Positions 12,132 through 24,103 of a DNA stretch of 64,000 bases are shown here, one piece after another. This DNA is from Lactuca virosa (lineage: Eukaryota; Streptophyta; Magnoliopsida; Asterales; Asteraceae), in the NCBI GenBank assembly GCA_928212115.1, contig CAKMRJ010005634.1:170854700-170918699 (forward strand), in the 5' to 3' direction. Below the pieces are notes generated by a model. It searched no databases. It had not been told where the DNA came from and worked only from the letters and a program-made list of their open reading frames with translations. The position numbers and the translations under genes are program-made. The stretch's first letter is position 1. Each line of letters opens with the position of its first letter.

Positions 12132-13560
12132 GAGTGTGAGTTGTAACATAAATAGAATTGCCACTTGGAACAAAAGGTGGTTTGTAAAATGTTTAATTGG
12201 AAAGTCAAGACGTTCTCGGTCAGGGGATGTTGAATTTATTGAAATTGGTTTTGGGTGCCTTGATTACCTATTTTATATCTATTTATAAGGCTCCAATGGG
12301 CGTTCTTTCCAAACTTGAATCCTTACACAACTTCATTTTGGGGGTTGATTTGGAAAAGAAAAATAGCTCGGGGTAGCTAGCATAAAGTCATGGCATAAAA
12401 GGATTTTGGTGGTCTTGGAGTTAGCAACTTGTTTTCTCTTAACTGTGTTTTGTTGTTTAAATGGATTTGGTGTTTTCTTACTAATCTATATGCTCTTTGG
12501 GTTAAGGTGCTGAAGTTGTCCATGATCCTACACATGTGTTTTGTATAACACTTATTTTGTTTCTTAGAGTTATCTTTGGCTTAATGTTGTAAAAGTTATG
12601 GTTGGTGTAAAGTTGAATGGCGTGGATCTTTTTGTTATTTTGTAAAAAGAAAGTGGGGGACGGGTCCTTTATGTTTTTTGGGATGATATTTGATTAGGTA
12701 ATTCTCCTTTGAATTTGATGTTTCCGAGAATTTGTGCTTTGGAGTTTGATAAAAAGATTGTTGTGAAAGACAAGATGGATTGAGTCTTTTCGGAGATTTC
12801 TTAGGGAAGGAGGGCCCGAGAACCCGCAATAAGCCAAGATTGCAAGGCTTGTTGTCTTTTGTCTCTTTATCCACAATTTAGGACATATGGGTTTGGTCTT
12901 TGGATGGTTCACACAATTTTAAAGTCACTTTTTCTCATTCATAAATTGATAAGAAGTTATTGGTTTCTTCTTTTATTCCTACCAAATGAGGTTGTTTAGT
13001 TCATATTAACTTTAATGTTCCAGCTTGGCGTTTGAGTTTGCACAGACTTTCTGTCAGACTTAATTTAGATAAAAGGGGGATTGACATTTCCTTTCTTTTG
13101 TGTCCGATTTTTGATGATGATATTGAGAAGGTTTCTTATCTTTTTTTGGTTTTCTCTATTGTTGCTGCTCTTATGGGTCAACTAGCTATACAATGGAATA
13201 TTTCCATCCCTATTTTGACTTGCTACGAAGATTGGCTTTTTTGTTTTATTGTTATTCGGATGTAGGCTTTTCTGAAAGAGTCTTTGGAGTTTGTTTTTCT
13301 TACAACGTGGTGGGTTATTTGGAATTTTATAAATAATCGTTTATTTAATAGGAAGAAGTTCAAGTTAGGGGATATTTTGGATACAATTGTGCCTCAATCT
13401 TTCTTTTGGGTCAACAATAGGAGTAGGAGGGTGACCATTAATTGGGTTGGTTGAATGCATGATCATTTAATTACTATTGGCTGATGTTTTGTATTTGTTT
13501 TAGTCTAGCTTCTTTCCAACTTTTATAATAAAGTTCATCTTCTTTTGTTAAAAAAAACAA
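12132..13560 (+). pseudogene. LINE (non-LTR retrotransposon) fragment: RT C-terminus and zf-RVT region
   Basis: Broken frames align in order with plant L1-type LINE proteins. NRIATWNK is the start of the RT C-terminal half. WKVKTFSVRG, KAPMGVLSKLESL and GGLGVSNLFSLN followed by LLFKWIW come next, then PAWRLSLHRLSVRLNLDKRGID and LCPIFDDDIEKVSYLF, the zf-RVT zinc-binding block. The tail ends in an A-run (TTTTGTTAAAAAAAAC at about 13540-13558), the 3' end of a LINE. Stops and frameshifts are numerous, so it is old. Homology begins exactly where the LTR of 11,290-12,131 ends, so that LTR most likely inserted into this LINE. Confidence 0.8.
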
Positions 13561-13954
13561 ATACATGTGTGTATCCTCTTGTTTACATCATTAGTTTCTA
13601 CTTTCTTTTGTATACTAGTCATTAAAATTATAACTTCTCATCTACCTACATGTCATCATATATATTTTTATGGAATAACATCTTTCTTCCTAAAATGACT
13701 CTCTCATTCGTAAGTTTAGTTGGTCATACACATACCATGTAGGTAAATGAGAAGCCATTTTTGAAAGTTAGATGTTATTTTAGAAAGTACATATAATGTC
13801 ATAAAAGTTAATGTGAAGTCATGTCAGGTTTAACACTTACTAAACCGTAGTTAGGGCACAGATTGGTAGGTACTGGAAATCTCTTTCAAACATGAATTGC
13901 TTTCATTGACCAACATAGAATATAATAGTTAAACCATCCAACAATAAAATATAT
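13561..13954. other. AT-rich intergenic stretch
   Basis: I recognise no gene here. The only structure is an inverted repeat at 13634-13755. It is the left flank of the Athila-type element. Confidence 0.6.
13634..13755. repeat. Inverted repeat, 19-bp arms
   Basis: CTTCTCATCTACCTACATG on the left pairs with CATGTAGGTAAATGAGAAG on the right with one mismatch and a loop of about 80 bp. It could be part of a small MITE, but I see no clear target duplication. Confidence 0.55.
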
Positions 13955-13959
13955 GCCAT

Positions 13960-15372
13960 TGATACGTGTTAATTGTACTAATTTTAATCCTACTAACTTA
14001 GACACAGAAACAAACACACAGAAGGCAGTGTACCTATCGATTAACAGTTTAGTTCAGGCAAGTAGGATATCGAACATAGGGAACGGTAAACAATTAAAAT
14101 TAATACTAATATTATCTAAATATAACAATATTTAAAAGGGGGTTTCTCTAGTTTTGCAAGACTAGAAACTTAAGCAATTACTAAACACTTAAACAAAGGA
14201 CAATTAACAACTAAAAGAGAAGCAAAAGACAACTAGATTCAATAAGATAAAAGAGACTTCTGTTCGATTCACTTATTCCTATGGTTGATTTTGTTGCAAA
14301 TGTAATGGATTAATATATCAATGGTTACCGATTTCTAAGATGATTAGGTTCATGTTCACTATTACTAATCCTTTAGCAAAAAAGTTAATTCAAACAATGG
14401 CCAGTTGATTAAACTATCAGGTTTCCTAGTGTTCAGTTCGAATCAAGTAAGACTTGTAATTTTAGTTAACTAAATTGGTTGATTCAATTAACTCATATGT
14501 GGTTGATCATCACACATGCTCAAACATTAACGTATTTATTTTCTAGTTAACCCTAGGTTATGCTCACAACACTAGGCATACAATCTTGTTTTCACAAAAC
14601 TATAAGATTTAAGCAATCAAGAAGATGTTCATGCAACTCAATATACTTAGTTATTAACAAAAAATAATTATCATTAACACATAAGGATCTTTTAACAAGC
14701 TTAACAAGATAAATAACCAAATCAATATAATCCAAAGCCACTAATCAAACCATATTCATAAGATCATCTAATCTAAACAGAAGTATGGAGTTTTAGACCA
14801 TAAATTTAGGAAATAACATCATAAAAATGAAATACATCAATGTAGACATAATGTAAGCAAGAGAATTAAGTAAATTACTAATGATTTTGCCTTTAGATCT
14901 CTTCAATTCCAAGCCTCTAGTTGAATCTCGAAAACCACAGCTTCTAAGAACCTCTCTGGCCTCCAAAAGTCACTAAAAGCCTCCGGCAAAAATTAGGGTT
15001 TCGAATGAAAATGATCTATATATAGATTCTGAAAATAGGCTCAACTCATCGAGTTTTATGACTCAACTTGCCGAGTCTTTTACTTAAAACGCGTATACGA
15101 CAAGGCACTATTTTATTGACAATCTTCTAAGCAACTCGTCGAGTTTGATGCATAAACTCGCCGAGTTCTTCTTCATTTTAGCCTTCTTTCTTCAAAATCC
15201 AATTTCCAAGCTTCCAATTGCTATATCCGCTTCCTTTTCCATCCGAGCATGTCTTTGTTGCTGAAAATGAAATTTTAAACTAATTAAGCATCTTTTGTTC
15301 ATTATTTTAGATAAAATCAACATAAAGTATTAAGATAATGCATGAATTTTATGACTAATTATGCCCATATCA
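13960..15372 (-). repeat. 3' LTR of the Athila-type element (intact)
   Basis: A 1,413-bp LTR from TGATACGTGT to CCCATATCA. Its right 750 bp recur at 30735-31487 with scattered differences. Two pairs of ACTCGNCGAGT-like palindromes lie at about 15045-15165. The adjoining interior reads, on the minus strand, AGTGTGGGATATTTT just before the LTR, the likely polypurine tract. Confidence 0.92.
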
Positions 15373-17213
15373 AAATATCCCACACTAGACTTTTGATTGC
15401 CCCCCAGCAAGACTGCATTTAGCACACCAATATCACATAAGACAATCCCAATCAAACCCAACCATTATGCCAAGACCGCAATGCATGCATTTGTGTCAAA
15501 AAGTTTCCTATGGACCCCCTAATCCTAAATACTAACGATCCTCATAAACACTCACCCACTTCTTTTGAACAACTTTCATTTTATGCATCCCTCCGAATCC
15601 ATCCCCAAAAAACTTTCTTAACCTCAAGGAATGTTTGGTTAAACCCCCAAGCACACATACGGAAAAATAACCTAGAAAAGAAAATTACAATAAAAATAAA
15701 ATACTTCATCACTTTTTTTTCTTGAATCTTTGATACTTTGTAGCTCTTCTTCATAATATTTCTTCGTTCTTCATATCTTGTAGATTCTTTCAAACATTTC
15801 ATCACTTTTTTTTCAACCACACTTTTTTTTCACTCAAACTAAAAGCCTAGAAAAACATATGCTTACGCAAGAGGATTTAACTTCATCCTTTATTGATTAA
15901 AGGCATTAGTCTCATGTGCAATGACTACTTATGCTTTCCTGGATACATTTCAAGTACACGATGCTAAACATGTTGCATCCCTCAAACTAAGCGAGGTTGT
16001 GTTTTTGTACCATGATTTCACTAGAATAAAGGGGGCCACAAATGCATTATAACGTATGTTGGCTCAACCAAACATTTAGGTCCTCAAGGAATCATCAAAC
16101 ACAATACTAGCATGGAATCCTAATTGCTTTTACCATGATTTTCTAATTTAACCCTAGCAATTTTTATGCAATTATTTACAAACAAAATTAAACCTAGGAT
16201 TCTAATTTAACTAATGTAACCAACCCCCTACACCACACTTAAATCATGCAATGTCCCCATTGCATGTTATGCATGATAAAGAACATAAAAGCAAAGAGAT
16301 AATTGGAACAGACTCCCCTGGGATAGAAGTTGTGAGGTTGATATTCTTCATTTTAAGCTCCATCTTCAGCTGACTTTGGCATGGGAACAGCTCATCCATG
16401 CGTTGGGTGTCAAACGTCTCGTGTGGTTGACAACTCTAAATATATTGGGAAAAAGCTTCTTGGAAAACTTCGAAAATGGACTTCAAAAATATAGCCAATG
16501 CCTGCCTCGACTGGAATCAAATTGAAAACTTGAAAGAAAATTGACTGAGCAACTCGCCGAGTTTTAAGTGAAGACTCGTCGAGTTAGATCGTGACTCAGG
16601 CATCAAACGCGGATATCCTCTGGCACTCGTCGAGTTCAGATGTGCACTCGACGAGTTTAAGGTGCTGAACGTGAATTTTCTTCTTTCTGCTTCAGTTCTG
16701 ATTTTGTGGTCAAAGAGGGTATTAAGGTAAAACACCTCCTTATATTCTTCAGTGACGAGACTCCCTTTTAACCATTATAAACACCAGACTCAAAGTATCA
16801 CTCAAATCTTCAAATCTTCTCGTTAACGACTCGACCCCACACTTTAATTCTGTCACGCTTTAATTATCAGATCAACTCTCACCCTAAATTCTGCAAGATC
16901 AAAAACATGAAACCACATAATAACAAGGAAAACAAACAGCAAACTTAAAATTCCTAAATGATTCCCAATTACTAGAAGTTTTCAAACATAAACAAACCAA
17001 ACAAATAAAAACACACAAACAAATAAAAATAAAATTTTCTCAACCATTCAAACATAATAAAATAAAAAGGATAGTCACTCATCGTCATCGTCTCCTCCTC
17101 CCGCTCCACTTCCTCCCGCACCACCTTGTCTCGCTCTCTAACGGTCCTCCCAACTTTGAATATAAGGGTAGTCGGGAAAAGAATCGTTACATGGTATGTG
17201 CATGTGATTCATC
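15373..17213 (-). other. Non-coding 3' interior of the Athila-type element and ORF-1 3' end
   Basis: Mostly non-coding DNA. It includes CATGCAATGTCCCCATTGCATG at about 16246-16267, a feature of Athila 3' regions, and four ACTCGNCGAGT motifs at about 16548-16660. On the minus strand the ORF-1-like frame interrupted at 17,214-17,218 appears to resume near 17,213 and to end in a Gly/Asp-rich tail near 17,075, with one stop on the way. I see no other gene. Confidence 0.6.
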
Positions 17214-17218
17214 ATATA

Positions 17219-20200
17219 TGTCACACCCCCGAACCAGACGGCGGAAACGTCCGAGGGCTCGCGTGACTTAAATTGAAATATCATCACAATGAATATACAT
17301 GAAACACCACACATTCATCACCAAACATTACATAGTACAACTGACATTGTTTACATCAAGTACATGGTTTACATTACATGATCCCAAAATATAAAGTGTT
17401 TGGTGATTAGCAACTACAAATGAAACTTTCAACACACTGTATGCTTCCTCGTTCTAACGATTACCTGAGAATAGAAGTTATTTTGAAAACGGTCAACATA
17501 TATAATGTTGGTGAGTTCATAAGTATGTTTGATGTAAAATAGTTTATGTCGTTCGTAAAACCCAGAAAATCCGATATTTTCTGTAATAAGATTTTTCATG
17601 AAAATGTTGTGATGATCCTGTAAGTATACGCGTGAATGATTTCAAAACGTGTATAAATGAGAAGTTTTGCATTATAGTTTTTGAAAGTGCAAGTGAGTAA
17701 GATTGGTTTCCCCGGAAAACCCGATGTTTTCCGATAAAATATTATGATTTTTTTGTATTATTGTATCGTCACAGCGAATGAATATGATTTCCCCTGATTA
17801 CTTAGATGGTATTGGATCTATGTGAGTCGTTATAACCATGCATGATAATGACTAGTTCATCTGTCTTGGCATTCTAATGAACACCAGAATTGATCTTAAG
17901 ATTTTGTCACCCTAGACTGGCCGAGTCTAACTGTAGCGAACACCTTAGGTGTGAGGGAGTCACCCCCGTATAGATCTATACACAAACTCTCGCTCTCCCT
18001 CCAGGAGACTTTGATTACAACTACAGACTACGACCGACACTTATTGGTGTCACCCGATATTACTCACTTAATCCACATGAATTTGATTAACCTTGATTAA
18101 TGACCTGATTTAGTTTACTTGAAAAGAAGGTAAGCCTAACAGACGAAGAGAAGAGGACTACTAGGCCCTACTAATTACGTATGTTATTTAAGGCTGTCGA
18201 GTATACGAAAGGCGCGTTGGCCCATTTCGCATAAGATTTATTTGGACCTTACTAGCAATGCTAATGGGCCACTGAGGCCCAATAGCATGTCAAAACCATT
18301 GAGGGTCCCTTAACCATGTAATTGGGTCACAAGAGGCCCAATAACATGTATTATTTATGTTGGGCCCAAAAGTCATGTTAATGTGTCACGAAGGCCCAAT
18401 AAGCATGATCATAATCTCTCAAACCCAACAATTAGAATGTTTACTTGTTTTGTATAGTATTAGTGTTGCGAAGTTGTTTAATCGATATGTCGTAAAAATC
18501 ACCAATTTGTTTTATAACGATTCATAGATTTATAAAAATAGTTATTTTTCTGTTTAAAACCCATAAGTTATAAAGTTTTGTATATTTTGACCCAATTATT
18601 TTATTATTAACATAATTGACCAAAAATATTAGTTTGACCTATTCAGCCCCTTAATTTGGTAAAGTTGGCAATTTTTAGCCCTTTTTATGAAAAATGACAT
18701 ATTAGGTCCTTGAACTCTTTTTCTTGACATTTTTGGCCTAAACACTTAGTTAAATGATGTTTTAGCCCAAAATTTTATTTTGGACAGTTTCAGCCCCTTA
18801 GTTAAAATATTTGCCTTTAAATCCACATATTTCGCAATTTTTACAATTTTTACCCAAAATCCAAAATCTTTGCATTTTTAGTCCCTTTTGATAAATAAGA
18901 CCATTTTAACCCCTGAAATAGGTTTATTTACGTTTATAGCCCCTGTTTTGAGAAAACTTTCCATTTCAGCCCCTTAAATTTGATTTTTCGCATTTTTTTG
19001 GGCCTAAATAACCGAAAAGCCCAAAATTTAGCCCATTAGGCTAAAATATACATTTTTATTCCTTTAAAAAGCCTAATATTTATAAAAACTCTTATTTTGG
19101 CTGTTTTGACCTTTTGGTCCTTGTAGAAGCCATGAATGACATTTTTTCCCATCTTTTGTTTATTTATCACAAATAGTCCAATAACAAATTTTTATGTTGT
19201 AGTGTGTTATTTTAAAGCTTGTATAGTAGTTTATCTTGATGTGTTAAGTGAAATATGACCTAGATCACATATTTTTCCTTCTTGAACTATAGATCTCGAA
19301 ATATTATTCATTTTTTAGCACATATTTACCACAAAAACACAAGAAATCACACATAAAATACAAATACAAATAGATCTTCATATTTTACTTGTATTCTCCC
19401 CCATAAATCATATGAAAACCAAAAATAGAGGGGTATGAACTCACCTTGCTTTGATGTTTACGGTTTTGAAGAAGAAAGGATGAAAATGATGAGATCTTTC
19501 GGCCTAACAAGCTTCTTTAGAAGTCCTTGGGCTTAGATTGCTTCTAAGGAGTATGATCATGAATTTGAACGAACTAGAAGATAATTTTTGGTGAGATATC
19601 GAAGTTAAACTTTGGATTTAAGTAAACACTTACCAAAGATTTGTGTTATGAGTGAAAGATCTTCTTGGCATGTAAGCAAGTCTCGAAATTTTGAAAGAAG
19701 AATGGAGAGGTTCTTGAGAGAATTTGATAGTATTGGAATGGAGTTTGGTATATGTGTGTATGTTACTACCTTCGGCCGTGAGTAATAAGAAGAGAAAGAG
19801 AAGAGAGAGATAGGTGAAGGGATGGATGCATGGAGACATGTGAACTTGCATGGAAGTCCAATATGTAATAAGGAGGTGGCTAACCCTCCTTAATTCCCTT
19901 AATTTCTCTTTTTTTTGTTTTCTACTTGGGCCGAGAGAGAGAGAGGGAGAGAGAGAGAGAGAATAGAATGGCTTGGGCCTTTTGTGCTTGAGTCCATAAT
20001 ATGAGGCCCAATTTGATATTTTTCGGTCCATTGGGCCTTTAAAGTAGTTCACGACCCAATTTAGCATAAAGGAATGGATTTGAGTCTATTAAAGCTATTT
20101 GGATTTGTTATGGCCCAATAAGGCCCATTAAAGGTAAACTAGTCCATTTTAGGCTTATAAGCCCCAAAAAGGTTAAGTCTTATGAGAGTGGGTCCAATGA

Positions 20201-20465
20201 GAGCCCATTTGAGAGTTCTAAGCCTAAAATAGTCACATTGGAAGTTTATTGGCCCATTAGGCCTAATAAGGAAATCCTAGTCCATAATGGACTTAACCCG
20301 GGATTTCTAGGGTTTCCAACCTTTTGTAGACTATTTGAGCATTTATATGGAGTGTTTGATGGAATTTTGTAGTCATTGAATAAGCATCATACATGCTTTC
20401 AAGTTTTAGTTACAATCTTATCCTTGTTAATTGTTTACAAAGCATTAGAATTTCTAGTTGTGACA
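17219..20465 (-). repeat. Solo LTR of the 3.1-kb family (copy 2), TSD ATATA
   Basis: On the plus strand it reads TGTCACACCCCCGAACCAGACGG to CTAGTTGTGACA. A perfect duplication ATATA lies at 17214-17218 and 20466-20470. Its left end is the reverse complement of the right end of the LTR at 1319-4437 (the GACGGCGGAAACGTC region). Donor-like CAAG|GTGAGT (minus, at 19444) and acceptor-like TTCTCAG (minus, ending 17465) match copy 1. It interrupts the 3' end of the Athila ORF-1-like gene. Confidence 0.9.
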
Positions 20466-21511
20466 ATATACTCCAAGGTCATGTAGGTGTGATTTACACT
20501 ACGGACTAAATCATCTTGAAATTCCCTCATTGCTAAATTGTACGAGTCCATGGGCAACTCATCCTCCACCGGAATCACTGGCGGGTCCTTGTGTACATGT
20601 GCTTGTCGAGCCCTCACTCTCCAACACAGTTCCTCCAGCACCACCACCTCATCATCATCGGGGGTAGAAAAATTTCCCCCACCATTGTCCTCCACAATTC
20701 TAGCCCTCTTATAGAGAAGAGGACTAAACGGGCGTGTTTCCATCATTGTCAAAACATTCCCAGCCCCTCTTTCAAATAAACCGTACGACCTCACCAACTT
20801 GGTCACTAGCATTCCTCCATAAACCCTTGATGTTTTTCTATCCTTAACTCCCCCTTCCGCTAAATACTTCGCCAAACAATATGGAAAATTGAAAAAAGTG
20901 TTTGGCATGAGGATGGACCATAAGTAAAATACATCAAGACTTGACACTTTATCATCATCCTTCCTCATATTAATGGTGCTCGAGATGAACCTATGAAAGA
21001 GTCGGTGGACCGGTAACCAGATACTATCCTCCTGCGCTCCCGATGCAATGTAAACCCCATTTGCAATCAACGTCCACCGATTGGCTCCGTTTACCCCGTA
21101 TGGAAATAGCTTATGATATTGCTCTAGAAATACACCAAACGCCTCAGTCATAACTTCCGATCGATCATAAAATCCTACTCTCCAAGCCAACTCAGCAATG
21201 CTACATTCTCGATACCCTCCCCCAAGACAAAAAAGTCAAAGTGTGTGTGTCATAGTAATCGTCACTCCCCGAAATTGGACAGTTTCATAGAACTCCAAGC
21301 ATAATTCCCTATATACTGGTTCTTGCAATTGAAATAATCTGCTCCATGCAGAACATGTTACCCTAACCCCATCATTTACAAAGACTTTCGTTAGATACAG
21401 ATTCATCGCATCCACCAACCCAACTTCTTCCAACCATGACCAATTCACGTCATTTGCCAAATAGAACTCGTTCTTCTTCAATGTCTCTAACTTTTTGTTC
21501 CATTCAACCAT
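20466..21511 (-). pseudogene. ATHILA ORF-1-like protein
   Basis: Two frames cover the gene: 21511-21236 and 21190 leftwards. The first contains VNWSWLEEVGLV and WSRLFQLQEPVYRELCLEFYETV, the pattern of the ATHILA ORF-1 family (W..LF...EPVY.EL..EF), whose function is unknown. The second has VFYLWSILMPNTFFNFPYCL and LAKYLAEGGVKDRKTSRVYGG, the matching C-terminal half. A frameshift or stop lies near 21,190-21,236. The solo LTR at 17219-20465 splits the last part: residues after TLEYI on the open frame come from LTR DNA, not from the gene. The gene lies downstream of gag-protease in the same orientation. Not a host gene. Confidence 0.75.
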
Positions 21512-22918
21512 AGTTCTTTTTTATACCACTTGAGGAAAGTTAAACCAAGGGAAATCCCCTTGGTCTCTTGGAATTTGTTGCCCTCTGCTACCCCTCCTCA
21601 TTTTTCTGCAAAACAGACAACATAGGAGACAAAACGAACAACAAAAGAGGTCAAAAATAAATTTTTAGGTTAAACTGGGCTTTCTGGAAAAACAACTCGT
21701 CGAGTTGTATGAACAACTCGGCGAATCCGATGACCAACTCGAGAATTCTGCTCTGATTCAAACTCATATGTTCATATCAACTAAAAAATCACTTCAAGGG
21801 TTTGTTTGGGATACTAAAACATGTATTAAATTACAAGAAAAACCAAATTAAACACCCTAATTTGCTCAAAATTGAAACCCTAGAGTTCATGCCAAAGTCA
21901 AAATCAGGGGTTCTTTCAACTAAATCAAGCATAATACTCATAAAAATCTTTACTTTAACATAATTGAGTGCAAAAACTCTTACCTTTCTTGGTGAAATTC
22001 GAGTAGAACCGGAAGAATTGGAAGATTGTTGCTTGAGAGGAAAACAGGTCGAGTCTCGGGTGTGGTGGGTGAAAATGCTGATTTTTGCGTTTTAGGGTTA
22101 AAACCCTCTTTTACTGAGTATAAAAACCTTTTTTTATTTTAGGTAATAAATGTCAGCTCGTCGAGTTGGGAAACCCAAACTCGTCGTGCTGAGACGGGTC
22201 CTGAGTAGAAATCGCGAAAAATCAAATGAACTCGTCAAGTGCACAATTGGAACTCGCCGAGTTTAGAGTTATGATCAAGAAAATTTTAAGTTTTTCTCAT
22301 AAAAAATTTTCCACACCCCACACTCAAACCTTCCTTGCCCTCAAGCAACATTTAAAATATGTGAAGACTCAGAGTGAAAATCCTAACAAAATACAAAAAA
22401 AAGATAAAGGAAATAAAAGACAATAATGAAAAGAAAGAAAAAAAAGGGAAAAGAAAGCAAACTCAAATGACGGGTTGCCTCCCGTAAGCGCTTCTTTTTG
22501 AGGAGTCTTTAGCTGGACTCCTTCCCGCTCTACGTTGTGGCGGCTTCGAACGAAACTACCATCTTCACCCTTTGCTCTTTCCATCTTCTTTTGTAAGCTT
22601 GAACTTTCTTTTTGTATGCCTTTTTCAAGTCTTCTTTTTTCTCTTTAGTGACATTTTCTTCATACTTACTCTTTGTTCCTTTACCTCTTTTAATAAGCCT
22701 GGCCTTCTCTTCTTCGTTTTTTTGTCCCACCTTTTCCACTTCCATCTGATCTATCTCAATTTCCTTTTTACTTATCCCCTCATCATCACTTGAAATCACA
22801 GTTTTGTCTCATTTTCTTCATATACTTGGGAATCGGGTAGTTGAAAGGTAAAGACTTCAAAAGTAGTAGACACTAAAGCGCGGGGCTTGGTTTGTTTTAC
22901 TTTTGTTGACTGAATTTC
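21512..22918 (-). other. Spacer where RT, RNase H and integrase should be
   Basis: This region holds a Lys/Glu-rich low-complexity frame (22799-22530) and, on the minus strand near 22,460-22,510, the motif CTTACGGGAGGCAACCCG, which in my memory follows pol in Athila elements. No RT (xxDD), RNase H or integrase motif is visible in any frame. Palindromes ACTCGNCGAGT lie at about 21695-21735 and 22155-22260. Confidence 0.6.
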
Positions 22919-23994
22919 TTATACTTTCTGGTAAATCTTGTGCAAGCCAATGGAAGGGTTATTATTTTTCTTGTCATTCCAAACCATGGTGTTCTTGTTT
23001 GGGTTAAGATCAAAAGTAACTTCTGCTTTATTGTCTTTATTTGCTTTACCATATAGCGAATGTTGGTTTAAACACGCCAAGTTTGTGTCATCAACACGCT
23101 GAGTTTCTGTTTCAGAGCTTCTTGTATCTTCTTCACTTACACTTCCTTCAATTAGTTTTTCCAATTCTTGTAGGTCTCTTTGAGCATCAAAGTCCTCCTT
23201 TGAATAGAATGTGAATTCCTTTAAATTGTTTTCTTGCCAAAGTGCTAGTTCTTTTTCTAACAATTCATCAATCGTATCCACCGAGGAAATCACATCATCA
23301 CTAGACCATGAATGCTTTATCGCTTGATTGACTCCAAAAGTGATCGAATCATCTCCCACCCGGAGAGTAAGTTTGGACTCTCGCACATCCACTATAGCAC
23401 AAGCGGTGTTTAGAAACGGTCTCCTAAGAATAATTGGGCATTTATGGTCCTCTTCCATATCTAATACTAGAAAGTCAATGAGAAATACCGATTTATCAAC
23501 CTTGACCAGAAGATCCTCGCAGACCCACTTGGATATGTTACTGTTTTGTTAGCTAGATGGATCTCCATATGGATGGGATTTGGCTCTCGAAGGTTTAACT
23601 TCTTGAAGAATGAATATGGCATGAGGTTTACACTAGCCCCCGAATCAGCCAATGCATAAGTAGTAGTCAAGTTTCGGAATTGGCATGGCAAAGTTATACT
23701 GCCTGGATCTCCCATCTTTTACGGTAGTTTGTTCATCATAGCGGCTGAACAATTTTCATTTAAAACTATCTCCGATACATCTTCCATCCTCCTTCTATTT
23801 GTGAGGAGTTATTTAAGGAACCTTACATACTTGGGAATTTGTGCTATCACTTCAATGAACAGAATGTTAACTTGGATGGCCTTTAGGTGCTCTAAAAACT
23901 TCTTGTACTCTTCATTTTGTCTATCTTGTATGGCTCGACTTGGGAATGGCAAGGGAGGCTGGTACAATTTTACTGGAGGAATATTTTTTTTCAT
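22919..23994 (-). pseudogene. Athila-type protease and linker
   Basis: Frames on the minus strand run in order: a pre-protease linker (23994-23809; PLPFPSRAIQDRQNEEYKKF), the protease (23715 leftwards; YALADSGASVNLMPYSFF with the DSG active site) and its C-terminal block (23458; ILRRPFLNTACAIVDVRESK followed by LRVGDDSITF). A frameshift near 23,460-23,520 and others separate them. The family's next domain would be RT, but the frame ends at 22919 with no RT. Confidence 0.85.
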
Positions 23995-24103
23995 CAGATG
24001 TAGAACTCGTCGATTTCGTTTCCTGAACTCGTAAAGTTACTTCGACTGTTTGCGATTCTTGAGTTTCTTTTTCTTTTTCCTATAATACTCTTGGATCTTC
24101 GTT

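Noticed and set aside
19630..20067. A 145-codon open frame (minus) in the 3.1-kb LTR copy
   Set aside because: Low-complexity Ser/Leu-rich frame from a GA-rich stretch inside an LTR; no motif.
20435..21190. A host gene of 251 codons
   Set aside because: It aligns with the ATHILA ORF-1 pattern, lies inside the Athila-type element in the expected order, and its end is LTR DNA.
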